Positions 52,011 to 60,953 of a stretch of DNA of 64,000 nt are shown in pieces. The notes beneath the pieces are model-generated. The model had not been told where the DNA came from. It ran no database searches and saw nothing but the letters and a program-made list of their open reading frames with translations. Both the position numbers and the translations under genes were made by a program. Positions within the stretch are counted from its first letter, which is position 1, and the number at the start of each line of letters is the position of its first letter. The stretch covers positions 1 to 64,000 of the forward strand of contig JBLNBZ010000046.1 in the NCBI GenBank assembly GCA_050260355.1. Reading direction: 5' to 3'. This stretch comes from CADEFX01 sp050260355. Its GTDB lineage: Bacteria; Pseudomonadota; Alphaproteobacteria; Rhizobiales; Hyphomicrobiaceae.

Positions 52011-52697
52011 TCACGCCGCTGCGGCGCGCGTGAAGCTCTCCACGTAATCCATCAATCTGTCGCTGGCCTTCGCGGCGGCTTCACGATCGGCCATCGCTAT
52101 GGCTCTTGCCTGCGCCGCATGCAGCCGCGCGCACAATGGCAGGTCGGCGGCGTTCTTGTAGTGCTGATACCAGAAGCGGCGCGACAGGCCCTGTAGCAGC
52201 CGCATCGCACGCGCGGCGTACTCGTTGTGCGCTGCCTCGACGACGAGGAGGTTGAGGTCGCGGTCGAGCCGCATGAAGGCGATGTCATCGTTCGATCTGC
52301 TGGCCTGGTCCATGCCCGCGGCGATCTCACGAAAACGCGCGCGCTGCTCCTTTGTCGCGCGGCTGGCGGCAGCCCGGGACAACAGTCGCTCGACCTCGCG
52401 GCGAACCTCGAGCACCAGAAGCTGCTCCTTGGGGTCCGCCTCGGAGACGAGAATGCCCCTTCGCGGCAGCACGACGACAAGTCCTTCGCGGGCAAGGCGT
52501 TGCAGTGCTTCGCGGATCGGTGTGCGGCCGAGCCCGAGCTGCACGGCCAGCGCATACTCGGACAAAAACTCGCCCGGCGGAATCTGCAGCGTGACGATGC
52601 GCTCCTCGAGCAGGCGGTAGGCCTGATCGGCCATCGGCTCTGCACGCGCCGATGCGCGAGCCACTGGCCCCAGCCTTCTCGACCGTGCTGTGCTCAA
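52011..52697 (-). CDS. GntR family transcriptional regulator, FCD subfamily
   Basis: This 228-residue regulator has a winged helix (FLSEYALAVQLGLGRTPIREALQRLAREG) and a C-terminal all-helical FCD ligand domain (residues about 85-220). The domain shows acidic and His positions such as FMRLDRDLNLLVVEAAHNEY and ARLHAAQARAIAMAD. FCD proteins usually sense carboxylic acids through a bound metal. It lies 19 bases downstream of the panB-like gene on the same strand and may be co-transcribed. Its target is not evident. Confidence 0.88.
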   Translation of the reverse strand: MSTARSRRLGPVARASARAEPMADQAYRLLEERIVTLQIPPGEFLSEYALAVQLGLGRTPIREALQRLAREGLVVVLPRRGILVSEADPKEQLLVLEVRREVERLLSRAAASRATKEQRARFREIAAGMDQASRSNDDIAFMRLDRDLNLLVVEAAHNEYAARAMRLLQGLSRRFWYQHYKNAADLPLCARLHAAQARAIAMADREAAAKASDRLMDYVESFTRAAAA

Positions 52698-52716
52698 ACG
52701 CCCGAGCCTCCTCGCC

Positions 52717-53604
52717 TCAGATCTGGCGCCGCTTGCGCACCATGCTGGCGAACTTCTCGTATTCCTCCTCCTTGACCGTGTAGGAGTGGTCGTCGTCCGG
52801 GAAGCTGCCCTCCTTCACCTCCTTGATGTATTGCTTGATGCCCGCCACGGCGACCTCGGTAAGCTTCGCATAGCGCTTGGTGAACTTGGGCTTGAAGTCG
52901 GTGAACACGCCGAGCAGGTCGTGGCAGAGCAGGATCTGGCCGTCTGTGCCGACGCCAGCGCCGATGCCGATGGTGGGGATCGTGAGCTGCTCGGAGATGA
53001 GCCTGGCGATCTTGGCCGGCACCGCCTCGAACTCGAGCATGAAGCAGCCGGCGTCCTCGATGGCCAGCGCGTCCTCGAGAATCTTCATTGCCGCCTCGGC
53101 CGTGCGGCCCTGGATCTTGAAGCCTCCGAACATGGCAATGGTGTGCGGCGTCAGACCGATGTGGGACGCTGTGGGGATGCCGGCGTCGACGAGGGCCTTC
53201 AAGATGTGGGCTTGGCTCTTGCCGCCCTGCGGCTTGACGGCGTCAGAGCCGGCTTCCTGCATGAACCTGGTGGCGTTGGTGAGTGCGCGATCGATCGTGT
53301 TGTAGCTCTGGTAGGGCATGCAGCCGAGCACGAAGGTGTTGGGCGCGCCGCGCCGGATCGCCTGCGCGTGCATCACCATCATGTCCATGGTGGCCGGAAT
53401 GGTCGATGGATGGCCGTGTGCGATCATGGCCAGGCTGTCGCCGACGACGGCAACGTCGACACCAGCCATCTCCGCCCACTTGGCGCTCGTGTAGTCGGGG
53501 ACGGACATGTAGACCATCTTCTCGCCGGACTTCTTGCTGTCCCGGATCTCGGTGATGGTGCGCTTCTCGCGCTTGCCGTTGGACTTGGCGGGCTCTTTCG
53601 ACAT
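52717..53604 (-). CDS. panB: 3-methyl-2-oxobutanoate hydroxymethyltransferase-like (PanB)
   Basis: This 295-residue TIM barrel of the ketopantoate hydroxymethyltransferase family makes ketopantoate from 2-oxoisovalerate using methylene-tetrahydrofolate. Matching regions are VVGDSLAMIAHGHPSTIPATMDMM, ASHIGLTPHTIAMFGGFKIQG and PTIGIGAGVGTDGQILLCHDLLG. Two deviations stand out: KPQGG where KLEGG is usual, and LEFEAVP, two residues longer than the typical LEGVP. It could be a divergent paralogue with another oxo-acid substrate. GGGGAGG precedes the ATG. No panC lies nearby. The FCD regulator gene follows directly. Confidence 0.8.
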   Translation of the reverse strand: MSKEPAKSNGKREKRTITEIRDSKKSGEKMVYMSVPDYTSAKWAEMAGVDVAVVGDSLAMIAHGHPSTIPATMDMMVMHAQAIRRGAPNTFVLGCMPYQSYNTIDRALTNATRFMQEAGSDAVKPQGGKSQAHILKALVDAGIPTASHIGLTPHTIAMFGGFKIQGRTAEAAMKILEDALAIEDAGCFMLEFEAVPAKIARLISEQLTIPTIGIGAGVGTDGQILLCHDLLGVFTDFKPKFTKRYAKLTEVAVAGIKQYIKEVKEGSFPDDDHSYTVKEEEYEKFASMVRKRRQI

Positions 53605-53661
53605 CGATGGTGCCTCCCCGGTAGGAACGCAGCTTCTGGTGCTGGCTGATATATCTGTTCC

Positions 53662-54093
53662 ATGTTAGGGAGCGGGCTTCCGGTGGGCAAGCCGACACCG
53701 GTTTGGAAGTCGCTCGAGGGTGGCGTGCTCGGAACGTCCTGGCTTTCCTTGGCCCTGTTCGTGGCCCTGGTGCTCAGCGTGAGCCTGTACGGGCTGACGG
53801 CCAGCGGCCATTTTCCGGGCGAGCACCGGGCGGAGGCGCTTCGCACAACATTCGGTGCAGCGCTTCTGTGGGGGACGATGGCGGCTTCGGCAGCCGCCGC
53901 CATCTACGCTGTTGCGTTTGCCGCGGCGTCGCTGCCCTGGCATCTGGCGATCATCGGCGGCGGAGGGGCGCTGCTGATCGCACCGCTCATCCTGCAGCCG
54001 ATGTCGGACCGGTTCGTCAATGGGCGGCGAGGGCTGGTCACCTTCGCCGCGCTGGCGGTTCTGCTCGCGGGCCTTGCTTGGATGAGTGCTTGA
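53662..54093 (+). CDS. Small membrane protein of unknown function
   Basis: This 143-residue protein has four hydrophobic segments (SWLSLALFVALVLSVSLYGL; AALLWGTMAASAAAAIYAVA; HLAIIGGGGALLIAPLIL; GLVTFAALAVLLAGLAW). It is an inner-membrane protein with no recognisable motif. A GTG at 53683 preceded by GGGAG is an alternative start. It is divergent from the panB-like gene across 57 bases and convergent with the flavin reductase gene. Confidence 0.65.
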   Translation: MLGSGLPVGKPTPVWKSLEGGVLGTSWLSLALFVALVLSVSLYGLTASGHFPGEHRAEALRTTFGAALLWGTMAASAAAAIYAVAFAAASLPWHLAIIGGGGALLIAPLILQPMSDRFVNGRRGLVTFAALAVLLAGLAWMSA

Positions 54094-54105
54094 GCCCGCC
54101 TGCGG

Positions 54106-55242
54106 CTACTCTGCCGCCTTCGCCGTCGGCGCGTATTTCTTCGCCGGCGACCAGGTCTGCAGCACGGCGCGATGATACTGGATCGGTGTCGCGACGGTCG
54201 CCCCGAGCCGATAGGCCGCGTGCCAGCCCCAATGCGGATCGTCGAGAAAGGCGCGCGCGAGCGCGACCATGTCGGCCTGCCCTTCGGCGACGATTGCCTC
54301 GGCCTGCTCGGGCTCCGTGATCAGCCCGACGGCCATTGTCGGCATGCCGGTCGCCTTGCGGATCTCGGCCGCGAACGGCACCTGGTAGCTCGGGCCGAGC
54401 TTGATCTTCTGGCTCGGGTCATTGCCGCCCGAGGAGGCGTCGACATAGTCGCAGCCGAGCTTCTGCAGCTCCTTGGTGAAGGCGATCGAGTCAGCGAGCG
54501 TCCAGCCGCCTTCCACCCAGTCGACCGCCGAGATGCGGATGCCGAGCGGCTTGTCCTTCGGCCAGACTTCGCGCACGGCCTTGAACACCTCGAGCGGGAA
54601 ACGCATCCGGTTCTCGAGACTGCCGCCGTAAGCGTCGGTGCGCTTGTTGGAGAGCGGCGAAAGGAATTGATGCAGCAGATAGCCGTGTGCCGCATGCAGC
54701 TCGATCATGTCGAAGCCGACCCGCAGCGCGCGCTCGGTCGACTGCACGAACTTCGCCGTGAGCGCCGCAAGATCCTCGATCGACATCGCCTTCGGAGCGG
54801 CCCAGCCTTCGATGAAGGGCCGCGCGGAGGCCGATTTCGTCTGCCAGCCATTCTCGACCGGCTCGTTCATGACCTTGGCCTCCCACGGTACCTTCGAGGA
54901 GGCTTTTCGCCCGGCGTGCGCGAGCTGGATGCCAAGCTTGGCCTGACCGTATTTGCGGCAGGCGTCGACGACCCGCTTCAGGGCGCGCTCGTTCTCGTCG
55001 GAGTAGAGCCCGAGGCAGCCGTAGGTGATGCGGCCCTCCGGCTCGACGCCGGTCGCCTCGACGATGAGGAGGCCCGCTCCCGACTGGGCCAGCGTACCCA
55101 GATGCATCATGTGCCAGTCGGTGGCAGAGCCATCCTCCGCCGAGTACTGGCACATCGGCGAAACAACAATGCGATTGGGGAGCTCGAGCCCCCGCATGCG
55201 AAAGGGGGAGAACAAGGGACTTTGCTTCGCCGTCATGCTCAT
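54106..55242 (-). CDS. Old-yellow-enzyme-type NADH:flavin oxidoreductase (YqjM-like)
   Basis: This 378-residue FMN-binding TIM barrel reduces activated C=C bonds. It contains LPNRIVVSPMCQYSAEDG with the YqjM-type Cys, GIQLAHAGRKAS, GFDMIELHAAHGYLLHQFLSPLSNKR and AYGGSLENRMRFPLEV. The substrate His pair is in HAAHGYLLHQF. The C-terminal phosphate site is GLITEPEQAEAIVAEGQADMVALARAFL. It is probably a detoxifying ene-reductase. No operon partner. Confidence 0.92.
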   Translation of the reverse strand: MSMTAKQSPLFSPFRMRGLELPNRIVVSPMCQYSAEDGSATDWHMMHLGTLAQSGAGLLIVEATGVEPEGRITYGCLGLYSDENERALKRVVDACRKYGQAKLGIQLAHAGRKASSKVPWEAKVMNEPVENGWQTKSASARPFIEGWAAPKAMSIEDLAALTAKFVQSTERALRVGFDMIELHAAHGYLLHQFLSPLSNKRTDAYGGSLENRMRFPLEVFKAVREVWPKDKPLGIRISAVDWVEGGWTLADSIAFTKELQKLGCDYVDASSGGNDPSQKIKLGPSYQVPFAAEIRKATGMPTMAVGLITEPEQAEAIVAEGQADMVALARAFLDDPHWGWHAAYRLGATVATPIQYHRAVLQTWSPAKKYAPTAKAAE

Positions 55243-55531
55243 CTACTCGCTCTTTTCCGATCCCGACAGGTCACAAGCGCAGCCGCCGCTCCGGGGGAAC
55301 GGCGGCGCAATTTCCGATGTAAAGTTAGCATCGATACGGATCGTTTTGCATCCGGCTTGCGCTCAAGCCGTATCAGAAGGGCGTGATGCGCCTCGCTGCG
55401 TCGGATCGCCTTGTCACCGCACGCAGATTGCGCAGCTTTGCGACGGCGCGAAATGCCATTTCGATCTGCAACTACAGAGGAGCGGGTGATACCCGGAAAG
55501 TGGCGGTCGGAGCGGCCGTGCTCGTTGGCCG

Positions 55532-56368
55532 TTACGCGCGCGCGCCAGACTCGCTCACCTTGCCGAGCCAGTCGAGCAGACCTGCAATGTGGGGCGTGCG
55601 GTACTGAGCCGAGCTTGGTCCTGCGCCAATCTTCACCGTGATGCCGGCCAGCGCGTTGACTACGGCGAAGCCCGCCTCATCCGACACGTCGTCACCGCAA
55701 TAGATCGGCCGACGGCCGACGAACGGGGCCTCGAGCAGAAAATCGCGAATGGCACGCCCCTTGTCCGCCACTGCCGGCGCAATCTCGACGACCATCTTGC
55801 CTTCGATCAGTTTCAGGCCGCGCGTTGTCTTCAGCGCGGCCATGCCAGCCTTGAGGCAGGCGGCCGCCAGCTCCGGCCGCGCGCGATAGTGCAGGGCGAT
55901 CGTCTGCCCCTTGAGCTCCAGGAGCAGGCCGGGATTGGCCTCCACGAACGTCTTGAGACGCTCGGACACGTGGGCAATCGACGCATCGCCCGCCGGCAGA
56001 TCGTAGATACGCCGATCCGCGGAGCGATGCACAAGGCCATAGAGGCCCGCGACCGGCAGCTCCAGCGGGGCGAGATGCCGATCGATCTCGCTGATCCTGC
56101 GACCGGTGACGATCGCGACGGCGCCGGAGAAAGACGCCGACAGCTTTTGCAGCAGGATGCGCGTCTCGGGGAAGAACGCGACCTGATCGGGCGAGGGAGC
56201 GATCTCGGCGAGCGTGCCATCGAAATCGAGGAATAGGGCATCGCTGCTGAAGTCGATCGAGCTTACAGGAGGAAGTGAGATGATAATGGACGTTGCCGCC
56301 TTCGCTGCTGACTCGCCCGCGCGATCTAGCTGGTCGGCAGAAAGTACTCTTCCATGTCCGGATCCCAT
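55532..56368 (-). CDS. otsB: Trehalose-6-phosphate phosphatase
   Basis: This 278-residue HAD-family phosphatase completes trehalose synthesis. HAD motif I is FLDFDGTLAEIAP (nucleophile Asp), followed by VAIVTGRRISEIDRHL, the Lys in LIEGKMVVEI..ADKG, and motif IV in IYCGDDVSDEAGF. The start ATG at 56368 lies nine bases after GGAGG and overlaps the end of the ROK kinase gene by 43 bases, so the two are coupled. It is the last gene of the sugar operon and is separated from otsA by four genes. Confidence 0.9.
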   Translation of the reverse strand: MGSGHGRVLSADQLDRAGESAAKAATSIIISLPPVSSIDFSSDALFLDFDGTLAEIAPSPDQVAFFPETRILLQKLSASFSGAVAIVTGRRISEIDRHLAPLELPVAGLYGLVHRSADRRIYDLPAGDASIAHVSERLKTFVEANPGLLLELKGQTIALHYRARPELAAACLKAGMAALKTTRGLKLIEGKMVVEIAPAVADKGRAIRDFLLEAPFVGRRPIYCGDDVSDEAGFAVVNALAGITVKIGAGPSSAQYRTPHIAGLLDWLGKVSESGARA

Positions 56369-57171
56369 AACCGCACGCCTCCTGTAATTCCCGCCGTGTT
56401 GGATACAATTTTGACGTTGTCAGGCAGATCCAAATCTATCTTCCGCGCATTGCCGCCGCCGACATAAAGCATGTCGTAGTTGACAAGCGATTGGATCTGA
56501 ACGAGCGCCTTGCCCAGGCGCCTGTTCCAATTTGCACGCCCCTTTGTCTCGAGTGCGGCATTGCCCAGGTACTGGTCATACGTCTTTTTGCCGCGGGCCC
56601 GAGATTGGCCGAGCTCGAGGGGCAGAATCAGCCGGCGGTGCCTGTAGAGGGCGCAGCCGACCCCGGTGCCCAAAGTGATGACACATTCGAGGCCATGCCC
56701 CTCGACCACGCCCAGACCCTGGACGGCGGCATCGTTGAGGGCGCGAGCGGGCGCCCCCAGCTGCTTTGTCAGTTCCGCGGCAAGGTTGACGCCGCGCCAA
56801 AACTGGGTTCCGAGATTGGGCGCGGTAAAAACCCTCCCATCCTTCACGACACCGGGGAACCCTGCGGAAATCCGGCCAAAAGCCGGCAGATCCGCCGCCA
56901 TGGACTTGATCAGCCGAAGGACGTTCTCGGGCGTTCCAGGGCTGGGTGTGGGGACCTCGACGCGGGGCGCAATCATGGCGCCGGTCGGGTCGAGCACTGA
57001 GGCCTTGATGTGGGTTCCGCCGATGTCGATCGAAAGCGTGGAGGGCCCGCTGCGTCGCGCCGATACGGCACGATTTGGGCGCCGAGACTGGGGTCGCGCC
57101 TCTAGCGGGTTTGACACCTCCGACTCCGATGGATCCTGCTCGATCATTGTTGTCAGCGGATCGGCCGCCAA
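56326..57171 (-). CDS. ROK-family sugar kinase (polyphosphate/ATP glucokinase-like)
   Basis: This 281-residue kinase phosphorylates glucose or a related sugar. The phosphate site is LSIDIGGTHIKASVLDPTG, followed by AGFPGVVKDGRV, LNDAAVQGLGVVEG (sugar-binding Asn-Asp) and VITLGTGVGCALY. The usual zinc-binding CxCGxxGC is absent, as in polyphosphate glucokinases. The first 40 residues are a disordered Arg/Ser-rich extension. It overlaps the zwf end by 19 bases, giving direct delivery of glucose 6-phosphate to that enzyme. Its 3' end overlaps otsB. Confidence 0.85.
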   Translation of the reverse strand: MAADPLTTMIEQDPSESEVSNPLEARPQSRRPNRAVSARRSGPSTLSIDIGGTHIKASVLDPTGAMIAPRVEVPTPSPGTPENVLRLIKSMAADLPAFGRISAGFPGVVKDGRVFTAPNLGTQFWRGVNLAAELTKQLGAPARALNDAAVQGLGVVEGHGLECVITLGTGVGCALYRHRRLILPLELGQSRARGKKTYDQYLGNAALETKGRANWNRRLGKALVQIQSLVNYDMLYVGGGNARKIDLDLPDNVKIVSNTAGITGGVRLWDPDMEEYFLPTS

Positions 57172-58655
57172 TGCCGGGCATCGTGCTCGAGCAGCGCATC
57201 CGCCTCGGCCGGCCCCTGCGATCCCGCATCATAGAACGCCAGACCGCTTCCCGGCGACTCGCGCACGGCATCGAGGATCGGCTGGACGACGCGCCATCCG
57301 GCTTCCACGTTGTCGGCGCGCAGAAATAGCGTCGCGTCGCCGATCAGGCAGTCGTAGAGCAGCGTCTCGTAGCCTGTGCTCGGTCCCGCTTTGAAGTAGT
57401 CCGCGTAGTGAAAGTCCATGCGGACGCCGCGGATCGCGAGCTCCTGCCCCGGGACCTTGGCGTTGAATTGAATCGAGGCGCCTTCATCCGGCTGGATGCG
57501 AAGCACGAGGAAGTTCTCGGCCAGGCGCTCGACCGGCGTGTCGCGGAAGAGGGTAAATGGAGCCTGCCGGAACTTGATGGCGACCTCCGTTCGGCGGCCA
57601 GCCAGGGCCTTGCCGGTGCGCAGATAGAAGGGCACGCCAGCCCAACGCCAGTTGTCGATCATCAGGCGCAGGGCGACGTAAGTCTCGGTCAGGCTGTCGC
57701 TCTTCACCTTCGGCTCGCGGCGGTAGTCGGGGATGGCGCGGCCCTTGATCTCGCCGGCGCGATACTGCGCCCGGACCACCGAGCGGCCGATCGCTTGCCG
57801 GGTGAAGGGTTGCACCGAGTCCAGCACCTTGGTCTTCTCCGAGCGCACGGCATCGGCCGAGAAATTGGCCGGAGGCTCCATGGCCGTCAGGCTGAGAAGC
57901 TGGAACAGGTGATTGGGTACCATGTCCCGCAGGGCGCCGGTTGCGTCGTAGTAATCGCCACGCGTCTCGACCGTGACCTGCTCGGCGACGGTGATCTGCA
58001 CATGGTCGACGTGGTGCCGGTTCCAGATCGGCTCGAACAGTCCGTTGGCGAATCGCAGCACCATGAGGTTCTGCACCGTCTCCTTCCCAAGATAATGATC
58101 GATCCGGTAGATCTGATGCTCGGCGAGCTTCTCCAGCAGCTGCCGATTCAGCTCGCGGGCAGAATCGAGGGACGTGCCGAACGGTTTCTCGACGACCACG
58201 CGCCGCCACCATGGCCCCTCTTCGGTGGTCAACCCGCCGGCGCTGAGGTGGCTGACGATCAAAGAGAACACCGTCGGCGGTGTCGCCAGATAGAACAGGC
58301 GGTTGCCGCCGCGCGACGTCAGCTCGATATGGCTCAGTCTCTCCGCCAGGCGACGGTACGTACCCGGATCACCGAGGTCACCGCGCACATACGTTGCACT
58401 CGCGAACAGGCGGCGCGCAATTTCAGGGGCTACCGGTGTGGTGGCGAAGGTCTGCAGGTTTTTCTCGAGGTAGCTTTGAAAGGCGGCATCGGTCATGTCG
58501 GTGCGACCGACGCCGACGATCGTGAAGCGCGCGGGCAGCAGGCCACCGGCCGCCAGATTGTGGATCGCGGGAATGAGTAGCCGTTTGGTCAGGTCGCCCG
58601 TGATGCCGAAAACGACGAAAGCACACGGACCTTCTGGCGCGAGGGTCAAAAGCAA
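57153..58655 (-). CDS. zwf: Glucose-6-phosphate 1-dehydrogenase
   Basis: This 500-residue enzyme oxidises glucose 6-phosphate to 6-phosphogluconolactone with NADP. Signatures are the nucleotide site VFGITGDLTKRLLIPAIHNL, active-site RIDHYLGKETVQNLMVLRFANG and VEKPFGTSLDSA. The start codon is TTG: the frame has no ATG upstream, and GAGGGG sits just before two possible TTGs (58655 and 58649). Length is normal. It is sandwiched between the debranching-type glucosidase and the ROK kinase genes. Confidence 0.93.
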   Translation of the reverse strand: MLLTLAPEGPCAFVVFGITGDLTKRLLIPAIHNLAAGGLLPARFTIVGVGRTDMTDAAFQSYLEKNLQTFATTPVAPEIARRLFASATYVRGDLGDPGTYRRLAERLSHIELTSRGGNRLFYLATPPTVFSLIVSHLSAGGLTTEEGPWWRRVVVEKPFGTSLDSARELNRQLLEKLAEHQIYRIDHYLGKETVQNLMVLRFANGLFEPIWNRHHVDHVQITVAEQVTVETRGDYYDATGALRDMVPNHLFQLLSLTAMEPPANFSADAVRSEKTKVLDSVQPFTRQAIGRSVVRAQYRAGEIKGRAIPDYRREPKVKSDSLTETYVALRLMIDNWRWAGVPFYLRTGKALAGRRTEVAIKFRQAPFTLFRDTPVERLAENFLVLRIQPDEGASIQFNAKVPGQELAIRGVRMDFHYADYFKAGPSTGYETLLYDCLIGDATLFLRADNVEAGWRVVQPILDAVRESPGSGLAFYDAGSQGPAEADALLEHDARHWRPIR

Positions 58656-58739
58656 TCCCCTCTCGGTTGCTCGGGAGAGCTCGGGAGATTCGCGTCGAGT
58701 TCCGCGCCAGCGCTGCCGCGGAGCTGCACGTGTGTATGC

Positions 58740-60944
58740 CTAGGTCGGTTCATCGAGCACCAACGTTACCCGTATATTGCCGCTCGTGCGCAGCATGCGG
58801 ATGGACACGCCCTCGCCGCTTTGCTGGACGGCGAAATCGACTGCAGCATCACCCAAACGAAGGTTGCGTATCGTTATCTCCTGGGCAACGGCGGGGACGC
58901 GCGAGTTGCGCAAACGGATCTCGCGCGCTTCAGGATCGAACTCGAGGCCGAGCATGGCCTGCAGAAGCAGGAACGGCGCCGCGCTCGCCCATTCTTGGGG
59001 CGAGCAGGCGACGGGATAGAGCGTCGGGCCGCGTGCCCGACGTCGCCGCATCCCGCAAAAGAGCTCCGGGAGCCGGCGATCATCCATGTATGTTGCCGCG
59101 TCCATCAGCCCCTCGAAAAGAGGGGCTACGTGATGGGCAAGCCCGCAACGCGCAAAGCCAAGCGCGATCAGTGCATTGTCATGCGGCCAGATCGAGCCAT
59201 TGTGATACGACATGGGGTTGTAGCGCGCTTCCCCCTTCGCGACGGTCCTGATCCCCCAACCGGAAAAGAAGCTGCGCGTCAGCAGGCCTTGCGCCACGCG
59301 CCGAGCGCGATCGGGCGGTACAATGCCGGTGAACAGCGCCTGACCCGGATTGCTGGTACGCACCCGGCATGGATTCTTTGCGCCGTCGAGCGCGAGCGCG
59401 TAGGTGCCCTCCTCATCACACCAGAAGGCTTGGTCGAAGCGCTGGCGCAGCGTCTCGGCTTGCCGATCGAGCTCCTGCCCCCGGAACGGGCGTCCAAGGA
59501 GGCGCGCGTATTTTGCGGCGAGCCGCTTGGCCGCGTAGACGTATCCTTGAACCTCGACGAGCGCGATCGGACCTTCCGCAAGCTGTCCGTCGGCATGGAA
59601 GATGGAGTCGTAGGAATCTTTCCAGCCCTGATTGGCCAATCCCGTCTGCGCCGCTCGCGCATATTCGATGAAGCCATCTCCGTCCATGTCGGCCGGACCG
59701 TCGATCCACGTGAGGGCCCGCTCGACCGCCGGCCAAAGCTCGGCGAGAAAATCCAGATCTCCGGTGCGCTCGGTGTAGAGGCCTGCGAGTATGACGAACA
59801 GAGGCGTGGCATCGACGCTTCCGTAGTAGAGACCGAACGGAACCTCCTGTAAGGCCGCCATCTCGCCGCCGCGCATCTCGTGCAGGATCTTGCCGGGCAG
59901 CGCATCTGCGAGGGGATCATCCCTTTCCGCCTGGTACGCGGCGAGCCGTCTCAGAACGCCCCGCGCGATGCTCGGATCGAACCAAAGAGTCTCGATGGCG
60001 GTGATGATGCCGTCGCGACCGAACGTCGTCGAGTACCAAGGAATGCCCGCATAGGGGTATCGGCCCTCCGACGTCTCGGTGACAAGCATGCACAGGTCGG
60101 ACATCGACCTGCAGAGGATCTCATTCAGCACGTCGTTGGACGTCGAGACGGTGGCAACATCGCGCGTGGCGCGCTTGAGCTCGCGATTGGCCGCAGTGAG
60201 ACCGGTAAAGAACTGCGTCCTCCCTTCGGCAATGCGGCCGCGCGCCGATACGTAGACGAACACCGAGGCGCGTCCGCCGGCAGCGAGGGTCAGGACGTAG
60301 GTGGCAAGCGTGGAATGAAGCGTCGTGGGCGACGGGTGGAGGCACACATCCGTCTTGCGCAGTCTACCATCGAGGCCCTCATAGGCGAACAGCAGCTCGT
60401 TCGCGCCAACCAGAACGTTGCGCGCAGAGCCGCGATGCTTGCGCCTTGATCCGCGGACCTCGAAGATGTCGGCAAAGTCGTTGGCAAATGAGAGCGATAC
60501 GACGGTGCGGACGGTTTCTTCGCCGTGGTTCACGAAGCCGATCCGCTGATGCAGGGTGCCGTCGCGCACGAAGACCGTGCGCGAGATATGCACCGTGTCC
60601 TTTGGCAGGACATTGACCTCGCCCTCGTAGATGTCGGGATTCGTGAGATCGATGTGCAGATTGAGATTGTCGTCCTTGATGTTGGAGCCGAGCAGGAGAG
60701 GGCTGGCGCCATTGATCAAGAGACGGTGCTGGGACAGGTAGCGCGTATCGCAGTCGAACAGGCCATCGGGGCCCCCTGATGAGGCCCCGATGTCACCGTG
60801 ACTGTCGAGCACAACAAACGTGTCGTTGTGCTTGAGCGTGCGACGAGGTCGAGTCGAAGGTCCCGTCGCCGGGATGTAGAAGGGTACCTCCGGCGTCACG
60901 TCGATCAGCAGTTCCGTGGTCTCCGCGGCTCTGTTCCTCGCCAT
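58740..60944 (-). CDS. Amylo-alpha-1,6-glucosidase / glycogen-debranching-type protein
   Basis: This 734-residue protein combines an N-terminal 'glycogen debranching enzyme N-terminal domain' (residues about 35-230: TFVVLDSHGDIG...GLFDCDTRYLSQHRLL) with a C-terminal six-hairpin (alpha/alpha)6 barrel. In the barrel are YAGIPWYSTTFGRDGIITAI, ALTWIDGPADMDGDGF, GWKDSYDSIF and SYHNGSIWPHDNALIALGF. It probably trims glucans or processes alpha-glucosides. An ATG at 60944 is preceded by AGGCAG; a TTG lies just before it. It starts nine bases after the GT4 stop. Confidence 0.87.
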   Translation of the reverse strand: MARNRAAETTELLIDVTPEVPFYIPATGPSTRPRRTLKHNDTFVVLDSHGDIGASSGGPDGLFDCDTRYLSQHRLLINGASPLLLGSNIKDDNLNLHIDLTNPDIYEGEVNVLPKDTVHISRTVFVRDGTLHQRIGFVNHGEETVRTVVSLSFANDFADIFEVRGSRRKHRGSARNVLVGANELLFAYEGLDGRLRKTDVCLHPSPTTLHSTLATYVLTLAAGGRASVFVYVSARGRIAEGRTQFFTGLTAANRELKRATRDVATVSTSNDVLNEILCRSMSDLCMLVTETSEGRYPYAGIPWYSTTFGRDGIITAIETLWFDPSIARGVLRRLAAYQAERDDPLADALPGKILHEMRGGEMAALQEVPFGLYYGSVDATPLFVILAGLYTERTGDLDFLAELWPAVERALTWIDGPADMDGDGFIEYARAAQTGLANQGWKDSYDSIFHADGQLAEGPIALVEVQGYVYAAKRLAAKYARLLGRPFRGQELDRQAETLRQRFDQAFWCDEEGTYALALDGAKNPCRVRTSNPGQALFTGIVPPDRARRVAQGLLTRSFFSGWGIRTVAKGEARYNPMSYHNGSIWPHDNALIALGFARCGLAHHVAPLFEGLMDAATYMDDRRLPELFCGMRRRRARGPTLYPVACSPQEWASAAPFLLLQAMLGLEFDPEAREIRLRNSRVPAVAQEITIRNLRLGDAAVDFAVQQSGEGVSIRMLRTSGNIRVTLVLDEPT

Positions 60945-60953
60945 CAAGACTGC

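Noticed and set aside
57408..58580. 390-codon plus-strand frame opposite zwf
   Set aside because: Antisense to a conserved enzyme gene and without recognisable motifs.
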